Source: a bacterium (lineage in GTDB: Bacteria > Cyanobacteriota > Vampirovibrionia > Obscuribacterales > Obscuribacteraceae). Taken from it: a stretch of DNA of 9,332 nt. A model generated the notes under the pieces. That model was not told where the DNA came from. It saw only the letters and a list, made by a program, of their open reading frames with translations, and did not search any database. Shown one piece after another: positions 1 through 7,100 of the stretch (position 1 is its first letter; each line of letters starts with the position of its first letter). Where the stretch lies: NCBI GenBank assembly GCA_030431355.1, contig JAUIJG010000203.1, positions 1 through 9,332 on the forward strand. Reading direction: 5' to 3'. Position numbers and translations under genes: made by a program.

Positions 1-1
1 C

Positions 2-52
2 TCTCTCCGTAAAGCTCTGGTGGAAGAGATTCACGCGGAAGAATTGCAGTAG
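2..52 (+). CDS. C-terminal end of a plus-strand gene (partial, unidentified)
   Basis: An open frame enters from the left edge and ends at a TAG at 50-52, giving the tail SLRKALVEEIHAEELQ. The tail looks like a charged amphipathic helix, as is common at protein C-termini. One of the other two plus frames stops at once (TAA at 10-12); the third reads a less protein-like, Trp/Lys-rich string. The stop lies 3 bases from the end of the convergent minus-strand gene, a normal tail-to-tail arrangement. Sixteen residues are too few to name the product, and the fragment could be chance. The sequence to the left of the window would settle it. Confidence 0.4.
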   Translation, partial: SLRKALVEEIHAEELQ

Positions 53-55
53 TTT

Positions 56-298
56 CTAGTAAACTCGGCGGCGGCAGTCGCTGCAAAACACCCTGAGATT
101 GTTTTGCCGGAAGTATTTTACTTCTTGCCATTCTCGATCGTAGCTGATGTACATGCGGTCGTCGGCGAGTCCTCGGTATGCGATATGTACTTTGCCTCTA
201 CAGCAAAGCTCATAGTCTTCCTCTTCGTCCGCTTTAGGAGTCTTCTCCGCTTTATCGCTGGAGATTCCCTTAATTAGTTGTTTGAGTTTGTCGAGCAT
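56..298 (-). CDS. small four-cysteine protein, 80 aa, unknown function
   Basis: I do not recognise this protein. It has no signal peptide or membrane segment, so it is probably cytoplasmic. Residues 1-30 are Lys/Glu/Asp-rich and look flexible. The rest holds a Cys-Cys pair (C32, C33) and a C-terminal CSDC motif (C72, C75) next to an arginine cluster. Four cysteines grouped this way could bind one zinc ion or be redox active; this is inference from spacing only. The gene starts 18 bases after the histidine kinase stop codon on the same strand, with a GAAGG/AAAGG purine stretch just before the ATG, so it is probably the second gene of a two-gene operon. It could be an accessory to the kinase or simply a passenger. 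Confidence 0.7.
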   Translation of the reverse strand: MLDKLKQLIKGISSDKAEKTPKADEEEDYELCCRGKVHIAYRGLADDRMYISYDREWQEVKYFRQNNLRVFCSDCRRRVY

Positions 299-316
299 TG
301 CCTTTGCTTGCCTTCA

Positions 317-1864
317 TCAACTGTTTTTGTTTTGACCATTGTTTTCGACTTTTGTCCCTTTTTCCAGCCTGGGAAGCACGATTGTAAAGGTTGATCCCTG
401 ACCTGGTGTCGATTCAACCTCTACATTGCCATGGTGTCTTGCCACAATTTCTCTGGTGATGGCAAGACCGAGTCCTGAGCCGCCTGCTTCCCGGGTTCTG
501 GATTTCTCTCCACGATAGAAGCGGTCGAATATTCTGCCTATGTCTTCCGGTGATATTCCCGCTCCGGTATCCTTGATCTTTATTCTGAGCCGGTTTCCAT
601 GTTCGGCTTTCAGAGAGAGGGATATTTTGCCACCGTCGGGAGTGTAGTTAATGGCATTGGTGAGCAGGTTTATAATCGCTCTTTGAAGCTGAATACTATT
701 GCCGTGAATTCGAAGGGGTTTGCCGCTGCTGCTGCCTTCGTCCCCATTGAGATTTAGAGAAAGAGAAAGGTTTTTCTTCTCGGCCTGGGACTTAACTTGA
801 TCGATTGCTTCTTCAATCACCGGTTTTACATCTATCTCTTCATGCCACTCCGCGGGGGCAGTGGTGTCCAGCTTCGATATATCCAGCAAATCTGCCAGGA
901 GGCTGCGTTGCCTATCCACCAATTTTTCCAGGGAGGCGAGGAACTGTTTGCTTAGCTTCGGATCCTCGGCAGCTCCTGCTTGAAGCGCTTCCACCACCGA
1001 GCCTATGGCCATAACCGGGGTTTTCAATTCATGGGAAGCGTTGGAGATAAATTCTTGTCTGAGCTTCTCTTCTTCCCTTAAGCGGCCGATCATCTGGTTG
1101 AAAGAGAGGCTCAACTCGCCGATTTCGTCGCTTCGTGATACCGGAAGGAACTTGGATAGGTCTCCTGAAATTGAGATCTCTTTCGCCAGATTGCTCATCT
1201 CTTTTACGGGACGATTGAACCTTTCCGCCAGCCACAAACTGATCAGAACCGTCAATATTCCGGTCGCCACAATGATCTCCATGAATACAATTAAGTCTTT
1301 CCAGAGCCTTTGCTCCACTTCGGTCAGAGGAATGCCAACTCTGATTACACCGGATGTGACACCAGCCGATCTAACCGGGTAGGCAACATAGAGCCAATTT
1401 GTGTTCGTGGCGGGGCTGCTCCTTTTGTTGACAGCTATGATTCCTGCCAGGGCGTCGTTGATCTCTGATTCGTTTGAAATGTTCTCTCGCTTGGGCCTTG
1501 CGTTTTTGTCATCTTTTTTGCTGGATGCGTCCTCGGGGGAGGAGTCTGCCAGCACGTGGCCGTCTCTATCTACGGCGGTTATCGATACACCGAGTTTAGT
1601 TGCACGACGGTTGACTGCTTTTTGAATTCGTTCTCTGGCCGATTTGGAATCAAGCTCCAGATCGTTGTCTATTTCGAGAGCAAGGTTGACTGCTTCTACT
1701 TCCAGCGAGTTTCTCAGGTCGGCAATTGACTCTTTTTTGATTGTGGACAGGGCCCAGAAAGTAACCGCCACCAGAGAGATGGTTATTATCAGCAGATAAG
1801 TTATGAGCAGCTGGTTTGCCAGACTGCTGAATAACCATTGATAAATCTTCTTGAGGGCAGGCAT
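317..1864 (-). CDS. membrane sensor histidine kinase, PhoR/WalK-like architecture
   Basis: This is a two-component sensor kinase of 515 aa that autophosphorylates on a histidine and passes the phosphate to a response regulator. Domains in order: membrane segment about 17-39; extracytoplasmic sensor about 40-190, with a PhoR/CACHE-like pattern (SITAVDRDGHVLADSS, later a WLYVAYPVR strand) and a Lys/Asp-rich insert near 111-128; second membrane segment about 191-213; HAMP about 214-266; HisKA with SHELKTP and phospho-acceptor H278; HATPase with N-box N399/N403, G1 DTGAG 432-436, F-box FDRFYRGE 446-453 and G2 GSGLGLA 462-468. All catalytic motifs are intact, so activity is expected. No response regulator is adjacent: the upstream side is a divergent intergenic region and the downstream gene is a small cysteine protein. 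The exact signal cannot be read from the sequence. Confidence 0.95.
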   Translation of the reverse strand: MPALKKIYQWLFSSLANQLLITYLLIITISLVAVTFWALSTIKKESIADLRNSLEVEAVNLALEIDNDLELDSKSARERIQKAVNRRATKLGVSITAVDRDGHVLADSSPEDASSKKDDKNARPKRENISNESEINDALAGIIAVNKRSSPATNTNWLYVAYPVRSAGVTSGVIRVGIPLTEVEQRLWKDLIVFMEIIVATGILTVLISLWLAERFNRPVKEMSNLAKEISISGDLSKFLPVSRSDEIGELSLSFNQMIGRLREEEKLRQEFISNASHELKTPVMAIGSVVEALQAGAAEDPKLSKQFLASLEKLVDRQRSLLADLLDISKLDTTAPAEWHEEIDVKPVIEEAIDQVKSQAEKKNLSLSLNLNGDEGSSSGKPLRIHGNSIQLQRAIINLLTNAINYTPDGGKISLSLKAEHGNRLRIKIKDTGAGISPEDIGRIFDRFYRGEKSRTREAGGSGLGLAITREIVARHHGNVEVESTPGQGSTFTIVLPRLEKGTKVENNGQNKNS

Positions 1865-2124
1865 AACTTCTCTTCTTGGGGGACGATTCTATTTTCTCAC
1901 CGAAGTTTTACGGTTCGTCAAAATTTATGTAATTTCTCTTTGAAACTGCCTTTCCGTAGATTTTGCGATAGGGTCTCGGTTTTGGGAGGTCAAGATAGGT
2001 TTGGGCTAGTTGGAAAGGCTTAAGACAAATTGACCTATTGTGTGGGAAACTGTCTTTTGAGACTATAATTCCCATTCTAAGGGAATTAGTGAGTTCCGGT
2101 CATCCACGGGGAGGTCCATCCATA
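1865..2124. promoter_or_regulatory. divergent intergenic region between kinase and thioredoxin
   Basis: These 260 bases separate the starts of two divergent genes and must hold both promoters. On the minus side, the kinase ATG is preceded by a purine-rich stretch (AGAAGAGAAG) acting as a weak ribosome site. A possible -35 TTGACG (1916-1921, minus strand) lies 19 bases from GAAAAT (1891-1896), and a TAGAAT box (1886-1891) overlaps it; neither pairing is ideal. On the plus side see the TATAAT entry. I see no clear operator or riboswitch in the middle portion. Confidence 0.5.
2038..2069 (+). promoter_or_regulatory. candidate promoter of the thioredoxin gene
   Basis: A perfect TATAAT -10 box lies at 2064-2069. 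The best -35 partner is TTGTGT at 2038-2043 with a long 20-base spacer. A better -35, TTGACC at 2030-2035, is 28 bases away and too far. Transcription would begin near 2076, giving a leader of about 50 bases before the ATG at 2125. The -10 call is fair and the -35 is uncertain. Confidence 0.5.
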
Positions 2125-2448
2125 ATGTCTGCGGTGGCAAATGTAACTGACTCAACTTTTGAGGCAGAGGTCTTAAAGGCTGACGTTCCAGTATTGGTAG
2201 ACTTCTGGGCTCCTTGGTGCGGTCCTTGTAAAGCGGTGGCTCCCATCGTTGAGGATTTGTCCAAGGACTTTGAAGGCAAAATCAAGGTAGTCAAGCTGAA
2301 TACCGATGAAAATCCGAAAACAGCTCAGGCTTACCATATAAGAGGAATTCCTAGCCTCTATTTGTTCAAGTCTGGTCAGGTTGTTGAGCAAGTAGTTGGT
2401 GCGGTTCCGAAATCGAAGCTGACATCAGCTATTAACAAGCACGTATAA
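2125..2448 (+). CDS. trxA: thioredoxin, cytoplasmic, 107 aa
   Basis: This is a classical thioredoxin that reduces disulfides in target proteins using electrons from thioredoxin reductase. The active site WCGPC has catalytic C32 and C35, preceded by VLVDFWAP. The cis-proline is P76 in RGIPS, and a LYLFKSGQ strand follows. The length, 107 aa, matches the family. I chose the ATG at 2125 because GGAGG at 2110-2114 lies 10 bases upstream and the protein then begins like other thioredoxins. The frame is open back to a TTG at 2038, but those 29 extra residues have no thioredoxin counterpart and would overlap the candidate promoter. There is no signal peptide. Genomes often hold several thioredoxins, so the symbol denotes the type, not proven orthology with the housekeeping copy. 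Confidence 0.95.
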   Translation: MSAVANVTDSTFEAEVLKADVPVLVDFWAPWCGPCKAVAPIVEDLSKDFEGKIKVVKLNTDENPKTAQAYHIRGIPSLYLFKSGQVVEQVVGAVPKSKLTSAINKHV

Positions 2449-2535
2449 GCCTTGGCAATGAATCCGTCAGGGAAGCGAATCTGGTCAATCAAAACCGGGT
2501 TTTTATCTGTACTTTGATTTGAAAAGGAGATCAAT

Positions 2536-3090
2536 ATGGAGTACTTGAAGCGCACGGCTATAGGCCTGCTGGCTCTTACGGTTGTAGGTACCGGTATGTC
2601 TTTGAGCCTTTCGGTGGTTAGCCCGGAGGCTGCTATCGCTAAGAGTCGCAAGAAGAAATACAGAGCAAGAAAGAATAATATTGTTCGTGTAGCTCAGAAA
2701 GATGGTTCCTATAAGACCCTGACCGAAGCTATCGGCAAAGCTGGTCTTACAAGAACTCTCCAGGTAGGCGGACCTTTCACCGTATTCGCTCCCAGCGATG
2801 CGGCTTTCGCCAAATTGCCGAAAGCCGAAGTGGAAGAGCTGCTCGCTGACCGTGATAAATTGCGGGAAGTGCTCAAGTATCACGTTGTTAAAGGAAAGAT
2901 TTCCTCTGAAGATCTCGCGCAGAAGCGTTCCATTCCTACTCTGCAAGGTGAGTTCTTGATGCTTGATTCCAAGGACAACGGCGACATGATCATGGTCGAT
3001 GGTGCGATTGTCACCAAGCCTGACATCAACGCCGGCAACGGAATCATCCACGAGATAGATTTCTTGCTGGTTCCGGAGCGCGGCAAATAA
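2536..3090 (+). CDS. secreted fasciclin (FAS1) domain protein, 184 aa
   Basis: This is an exported protein with a single fasciclin domain, a fold linked to adhesion and matrix or surface interactions in bacteria and eukaryotes. Residues 1 to about 36 form a signal peptide (KR, hydrophobic core 8-28, cleavage probably after AIA near residue 35). A Lys/Arg-rich stretch follows (37-47). The FAS1 domain covers about 48-180, with the H1 motif FTVFAPSDAAF (81-91), the YH motif LKYHVV (113-118) and the H2-like motif NGIIHEID (168-175). One domain and no anchor resemble the MPB70-like class. The AAGGAG at 2524-2529 just before the ATG is a strong ribosome site. The gene starts 87 bases after thioredoxin and may be co-transcribed with it, because no convincing terminator separates them. 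A strong terminator follows it. Confidence 0.93.
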   Translation: MEYLKRTAIGLLALTVVGTGMSLSLSVVSPEAAIAKSRKKKYRARKNNIVRVAQKDGSYKTLTEAIGKAGLTRTLQVGGPFTVFAPSDAAFAKLPKAEVEELLADRDKLREVLKYHVVKGKISSEDLAQKRSIPTLQGEFLMLDSKDNGDMIMVDGAIVTKPDINAGNGIIHEIDFLLVPERGK

Positions 3091-3125
3091 AATTTCGTGC
3101 AGAGATTTCAACTCTATGTAAATAT

Positions 3126-3158
3126 AGAAGGTAGGCTTAACTGTCTACCTTCTTTTTT
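3126..3158 (+). terminator. strong intrinsic terminator after the fasciclin gene
   Basis: The hairpin arms are AGAAGGTAGGC (3126-3136) and GTCTACCTTCT (3143-3153). They pair over 11 bp with a single G-U, around a 6-base loop. A run of six Ts (3153-3158) overlaps and follows the stem. It ends only 12 bases before the next start codon, so it may also act as a leader attenuator for that gene. Confidence 0.88.
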
Positions 3159-3170
3159 AGAGGTATTTGA

Positions 3171-3662
3171 ATGAAAGAGTTAGTTATAGGCTTTCTCATC
3201 GCCCTGTGTCTAGGGGCTATTTGGAATGATATGAGCTCAAAGCAGCAGCCGCTGGGAGTTGATCAAGGCGCCATGCAGCCGGGTCTTGTTGGCCAGGAGC
3301 TTATCGCCGAAGTGGATCAGGGTATGTTTCAAGGTTATGTGCTCGATTCGAAAGATCCGGTTCTTGTAGAGTTTTACACGGACACATGCTCTATTTGTAA
3401 AACAATGGCGCCTGTATTAGGCAAACTGGCTATACAAGGGCAAAGCGCTATTCGAATGTGCAAGATCAATGCTCAGAATAACCAGAGTCTTGCCGAGACA
3501 TACAACGTTCGTGGTGTACCGACCTTCGTTCTTTTCAAAGACGGACACATGCAGGATTCCACAGCCGGGGGTATGGACGAAGAAGAGATGCGGGCCTGGT
3601 TGGCCAACTACGATGTGAACATACCGAGAGGCTCAGCCAATCCGGGCTCTCCCGAAGGCTAG
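3171..3662 (+). CDS. membrane-anchored thioredoxin-like protein with CSIC active site, 163 aa
   Basis: This is a thioredoxin-fold protein expected to act outside the cytoplasm. Residues 4-18 form a hydrophobic N-terminal segment (signal anchor or signal peptide). A Gln/Gly-rich linker follows (23-47), then the thioredoxin domain about 48-147. The active site is CSIC (C73, C76) after EFYTDT, so the usual tryptophan before the first cysteine is replaced by threonine and the central Gly-Pro by Ser-Ile. The cis-proline P117 (RGVPTF) and the FVLFKDG strand are conserved. There is an extra cysteine at 97. The C-terminal tail (152-163) is Gly/Pro/Ser-rich. The altered dipeptide should change redox potential, so it could be a reductase, an oxidase or a partner-specific thioredoxin. 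The C13 region is not a good lipobox because L12 precedes the cysteine. AGAGG at 3159-3163 is the ribosome site. Confidence 0.88.
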   Translation: MKELVIGFLIALCLGAIWNDMSSKQQPLGVDQGAMQPGLVGQELIAEVDQGMFQGYVLDSKDPVLVEFYTDTCSICKTMAPVLGKLAIQGQSAIRMCKINAQNNQSLAETYNVRGVPTFVLFKDGHMQDSTAGGMDEEEMRAWLANYDVNIPRGSANPGSPEG

Positions 3663-3854
3663 TGAAGAGGCTGCCGACCAGGGTTTTCCCTGAGTTATTT
3701 GCGGTTTAAACCCAGGAGCGGATCTTGCTCCAGGCTTCTATTCTTAACAGTACAGGCGTTTTCATCCCTTTTCGAGAGAATTAAGCGAGGAAAACGGGGA
3801 ACATATATATTGAATAAGAGGTTTATCTCTTGTATGCGATTCAACTGACCTGGC
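3663..3854 (+). promoter_or_regulatory. 192-base intergenic region with hairpins and a weak promoter candidate
   Basis: Two small hairpins are visible: CAGGG/CCCTG with a TTTT loop (3679-3692), and GGAGC/GCTCC with an outer CC/GG (3712-3734). A perfect 10-base palindrome GGTTTAAACC lies at 3703-3712. Neither hairpin has a good T-run, so termination here would be weak. A possible promoter is TTAAGC (3781-3786), a 17-base spacer, then TATATA (3804-3809). An AAGAGG at 3816-3821 precedes a four-codon mini-ORF (3834-3848), whose stop lies 6 bases before the next gene. Confidence 0.4.
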
Positions 3855-4118
3855 ATGAAAACTTACATCCTGATTTTTATTGCTGTACTCTGTATCACCA
3901 CTATTTTTGGCGGGGTGAGCGGTGCGCGCAAATATCAGGCTGTCGGAGTGTCGGATGTTGTTATCGATGAGACCGAGGCCAATCCCGCTCAGAAGCAGGA
4001 AGGGCTGATCGGTGAAATGATTCTGGTTGATACGGACAAGCCTCATAAGGGCTACGGTCCTGTCAGAGATACTGCAAAGGGCGGCGGGGCTGACTTCCCG
4101 CGCCTGGGAAGATTCTAG
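3855..4118 (+). CDS. small exported protein, 87 aa, unknown function
   Basis: I do not recognise this protein. It begins with a signal peptide or membrane anchor (hydrophobic 4-22, possible cleavage after VSGA near residue 24). A mature part of about 63 residues follows, rich in Asp/Glu in its first half (34-42) and in Gly/Lys/Arg at its end (64-87). It has no cysteines after the signal and no catalytic pattern. The ATG at 3855 is the first possible start, because an in-frame TGA lies at 3846-3848, but no Shine-Dalgarno precedes it. The sequence GLIGE (50-54) followed by D...KGY resembles GLVGQ...D...QGY in the thioredoxin-like protein upstream, which also starts with an anchor; the likeness is weak. 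It lies 49 bases before the triple-AAA protease gene and may share its transcript. Confidence 0.65.
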   Translation: MKTYILIFIAVLCITTIFGGVSGARKYQAVGVSDVVIDETEANPAQKQEGLIGEMILVDTDKPHKGYGPVRDTAKGGGADFPRLGRF

Positions 4119-4167
4119 GAGCAGGTTGCTTCTAAGGCTTTTGTTAATACCAAGGTAGAGAAAGAAA

Positions 4168-7100
4168 ATGAAAAACTGGGCACGCTGGACGTTACTGATT
4201 ATCTGGACCGTAGGATTGATTTTTACGGCCCAGTACTGGAACCCGTTCGCTTCATTCCCGGCACTGCTGAAGTACACAGTGGTAGTAGCCATGGGAGCTT
4301 GTCTCTTTGGGCTCTTTATCATACTGATGCAGTTCTGGGTCCTGATCAATTTCATATTTCCCCTGCCACCAAGGGCTGACTCCAAGGCTCCCAAGCCTTT
4401 CGGCAAGAAGTTCTTCCCATTTCTCTACAAAGAGCCACCCATCAATCCCCGGGCTCCCCAGCGTCTTGATGAGTTAATCGGTCAGGAAAAAGCCAGGACT
4501 GAGATAAAAGAAGTTATCGAGATTCTTCACCGACCGGAGCATTTCACTGACTCAGGAGCCGAAGTGCCCAAGGGCATGATGTTTGTCGGACCGCCCGGAG
4601 TAGGCAAGACCCTCTTTGCCCGTGCCATCGCCAATGAGATCGGTGTGCCGTTCTATGTTCTTGATGGCGGTGGTTTAAATGGTGTCATCTTTGGTCTTGG
4701 AGTACTCAAGCTCAAAATGCTCTTCGGCAAGCTTAAGCGCCACGACAAATGTATTCTGTTTATTGACGAGATCGAGTCTATCGGCGCCAGACGTCAGCAG
4801 GACAGGGGCTTCGGTGCCCAGTCCGACATGAACATGACTCTCAATACCCTGCTCACCGAAATGGATGGTTTCAAAGCTTCCAATATTATGGTGATTGGTG
4901 CCACCAATAATGATGGCATGCTCGACCCTGCCCTGATGCGAGCAGGCAGGATGTCTCGTCGCATCTACTTCCAGCTGCCCACCGAAGAGGAAAGAAGAGA
5001 TCTCTTCAAGTATTACCTTGGCAAAGTTGTTTGTGATACCGAAATCGATTATGACGAGCTGGTAAGTCTTACCTCCAATCATTCTCCTGCCGATATCGCC
5101 AACCTGGTCAATGAAGCGGCACTTGTGGGTCGTCGTCCCGGCGGTCCTAACAAAGTCACCATGCAGACTATCAAAGATGCGATGGACAACATCGCAATTG
5201 GCTTCGAGCGGACGCTCACATCCGGGGTCGAGCTTATCGCCCATGATTCGAGCATCAAGCTCGATGACGTGGTTGGAGTTGACGACTGCAAACAGGACAT
5301 TGCAGAGCTTATAGACTTTCTCAAACGTGGAGAAGAGCTCAAGCGTATCGGTGCCAAGATTCCAAAAGGTGTCATGTTGGTCGGTCCTCCCGGTGTCGGT
5401 AAGACCATGCTGGCTAAAGCTATCGCCAACGAAGCCGGAGTTCCTTTCTATGGTGTTTCCGCCACCTACTTCAAGAGTATGTGGAGTGGAGAGGGTGCCG
5501 GTCGTCTCAGGAATTTATACAGTCAGGCAAGAAAGAGTCCCGCCTCCATCGTCTTTATCGATGAGATTGACGCCCTGGGCGGCTCCATGAAAGATACCGG
5601 TGCCGAGCGTTCCGCCGAGTTGAATCAAATACTTATCGAGCTTGATGGTATAGGTGGACATGCCAATGTGATCACCATCGGTGCCACCAACATAGAAGAC
5701 AGTCTTGATCCGGCATTTATGCGATCCGGTCGATTCGACCGAAAAATCTATTTCGGTCTCCCTGATAAAGATGCCCGGAAAGTACTATTCGAGCGCTATC
5801 TCAAGAAAGTGCAGGTGGAAGATGAAATCGATCTTGATGAGCTTGCCAAAGTCTCGTTCAACTTCTCCGGCGCCGATGTTGCCGCCTGTGTAAATGAAGC
5901 TGCTATTCTTGCAGTGCGCAACGGACTCAAGAAAATCAACCAGGACAATCTGGAAGAGGCGACCAAGCGTATCTCGGTTGATGCCGGTCACAAGCTCAAC
6001 ACAGCTGGTATGAACCTGTCCAAAGTGCCGGATCTGGAAGTGAAACTCGATGACGTCAAAGGCATGGACGAGGCGAAAGCGGAAGCTGCCGAAGTGGTGG
6101 CTTTGCTAAAGAATTCCGATCTCGTTGAGAAGAGCGGTTTGAAGTCTCCCCATGGTGTCTTGCTGGTGGGACCGCCTGGTACCGGTAAGACTATGCTGGC
6201 TAAGGCGATAGCCAACGAAGCCGGGGTGGCTTTCTATGCTCTTTCCGGAACAGATTTTGTACAAGTCTGGGTTGGTCTTGGTGCCAAGCGTGTGCGAGCA
6301 GTCTATGAACAAGCCCGAAGAAGCGGTAAACCGGCCATTGTGTTCATCGATGAAATTGATGCAGTTGGAGCCCAGAGGGTGGCGGACCGCGGTTTTGGCG
6401 GTCAGTCTGAGAACAACAATACTCTTAACCAACTTCTTGTGGAGATGGATGGCTTTGGCCGGCATAAAGTCCTGACCATTGGCGCCACTAATAACCCCAG
6501 TCTTCTGGATGGTGCCTTATTGCGGGCTGGACGATTTGACCGGAGAATTGATGTGCCGCTGCCGAACTTGGAAGGAAGAGAGGCGATTATCAAGCACCAT
6601 ATCAAGGATCTGACCCTGGACGAAGGTGTCAGCATCATGGAGATTGCCCGAATGACCGTATTCGATTCCGGTGCGGATCTTGCTAACATCGTGAATGAGG
6701 CAGGGTTGATAGCAGTAAGAAATGGACGCCTAAGTCTTACCCAGGTCGATCTCATCCAGGCTATTCAGAGGGTGCATTTCGGCATGCACCGGAGCCAGAA
6801 CATTGTTCTGGATGATCTCTGGAAGACCGCTTATCATGAAGCTGGACATACGATCATCTCTTACTTCAAAGATCTCATGGACCGCATTCAGGTTGTTACC
6901 GTGGTTCCCAGCGGTGGCGCCCTCGGATACATGTGGTCGGTGGCCAAGGATGACAACTTTCACCATGTCAAAAACAAGAATGAGCTTTACGCGGAGATTG
7001 AAGTCAGTCTCGGCGGACTTGTGGCCGAAGAGATCTTCCGGGGAGTCAATGCCCAGGGGGTATCTTCGGACCTGCAAAATGTAGCCAGGGTCGCATCGGG

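Noticed and set aside
805..1625. Plus-strand open frames across the histidine kinase
   Set aside because: They are opposite-strand shadows of an intact, motif-complete kinase and show no recognisable domains or ribosome sites.
2038..2124. N-terminal extension of thioredoxin from TTG at 2038
   Set aside because: The 29 extra residues have no thioredoxin counterpart, overlap the TATAAT box and lack a ribosome site; the ATG at 2125 has GGAGG upstream.
2491..2503. AAAAC-CGG-GTTTT hairpin as a thioredoxin terminator
   Set aside because: The stem is five mostly A-T pairs with a three-base loop, too weak to call.
2503..3111. Minus-strand open frame of 202 codons over the fasciclin gene
   Set aside because: The plus strand has signal peptide, FAS1 motifs, a strong ribosome site and a terminator; the minus frame has none.
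3171..3215. Lipoprotein signal in the anchored thioredoxin
   Set aside because: The cysteine at 13 follows I-A-L, and leucine at -1 does not fit the lipobox.
4116..4143. Hairpin TAGGAGC/GCTTCTA as terminator between the 87-aa gene and the protease
   Set aside because: Seven pairs with a G-U, and only four Ts placed five bases beyond the stem; not convincing, although slight attenuation is possible.
3762..4406. Minus-strand open frame of 214 codons
   Set aside because: It runs across the start of the triple-AAA gene and the 87-aa gene, has no recognisable domain, and its composition looks like antisense of coding sequence. The plus-strand signal peptide gene is the better reading.
4675..5244. 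Minus-strand open frame of 189 codons inside the protease gene
   Set aside because: It is the antisense of conserved AAA motifs with no features of its own.
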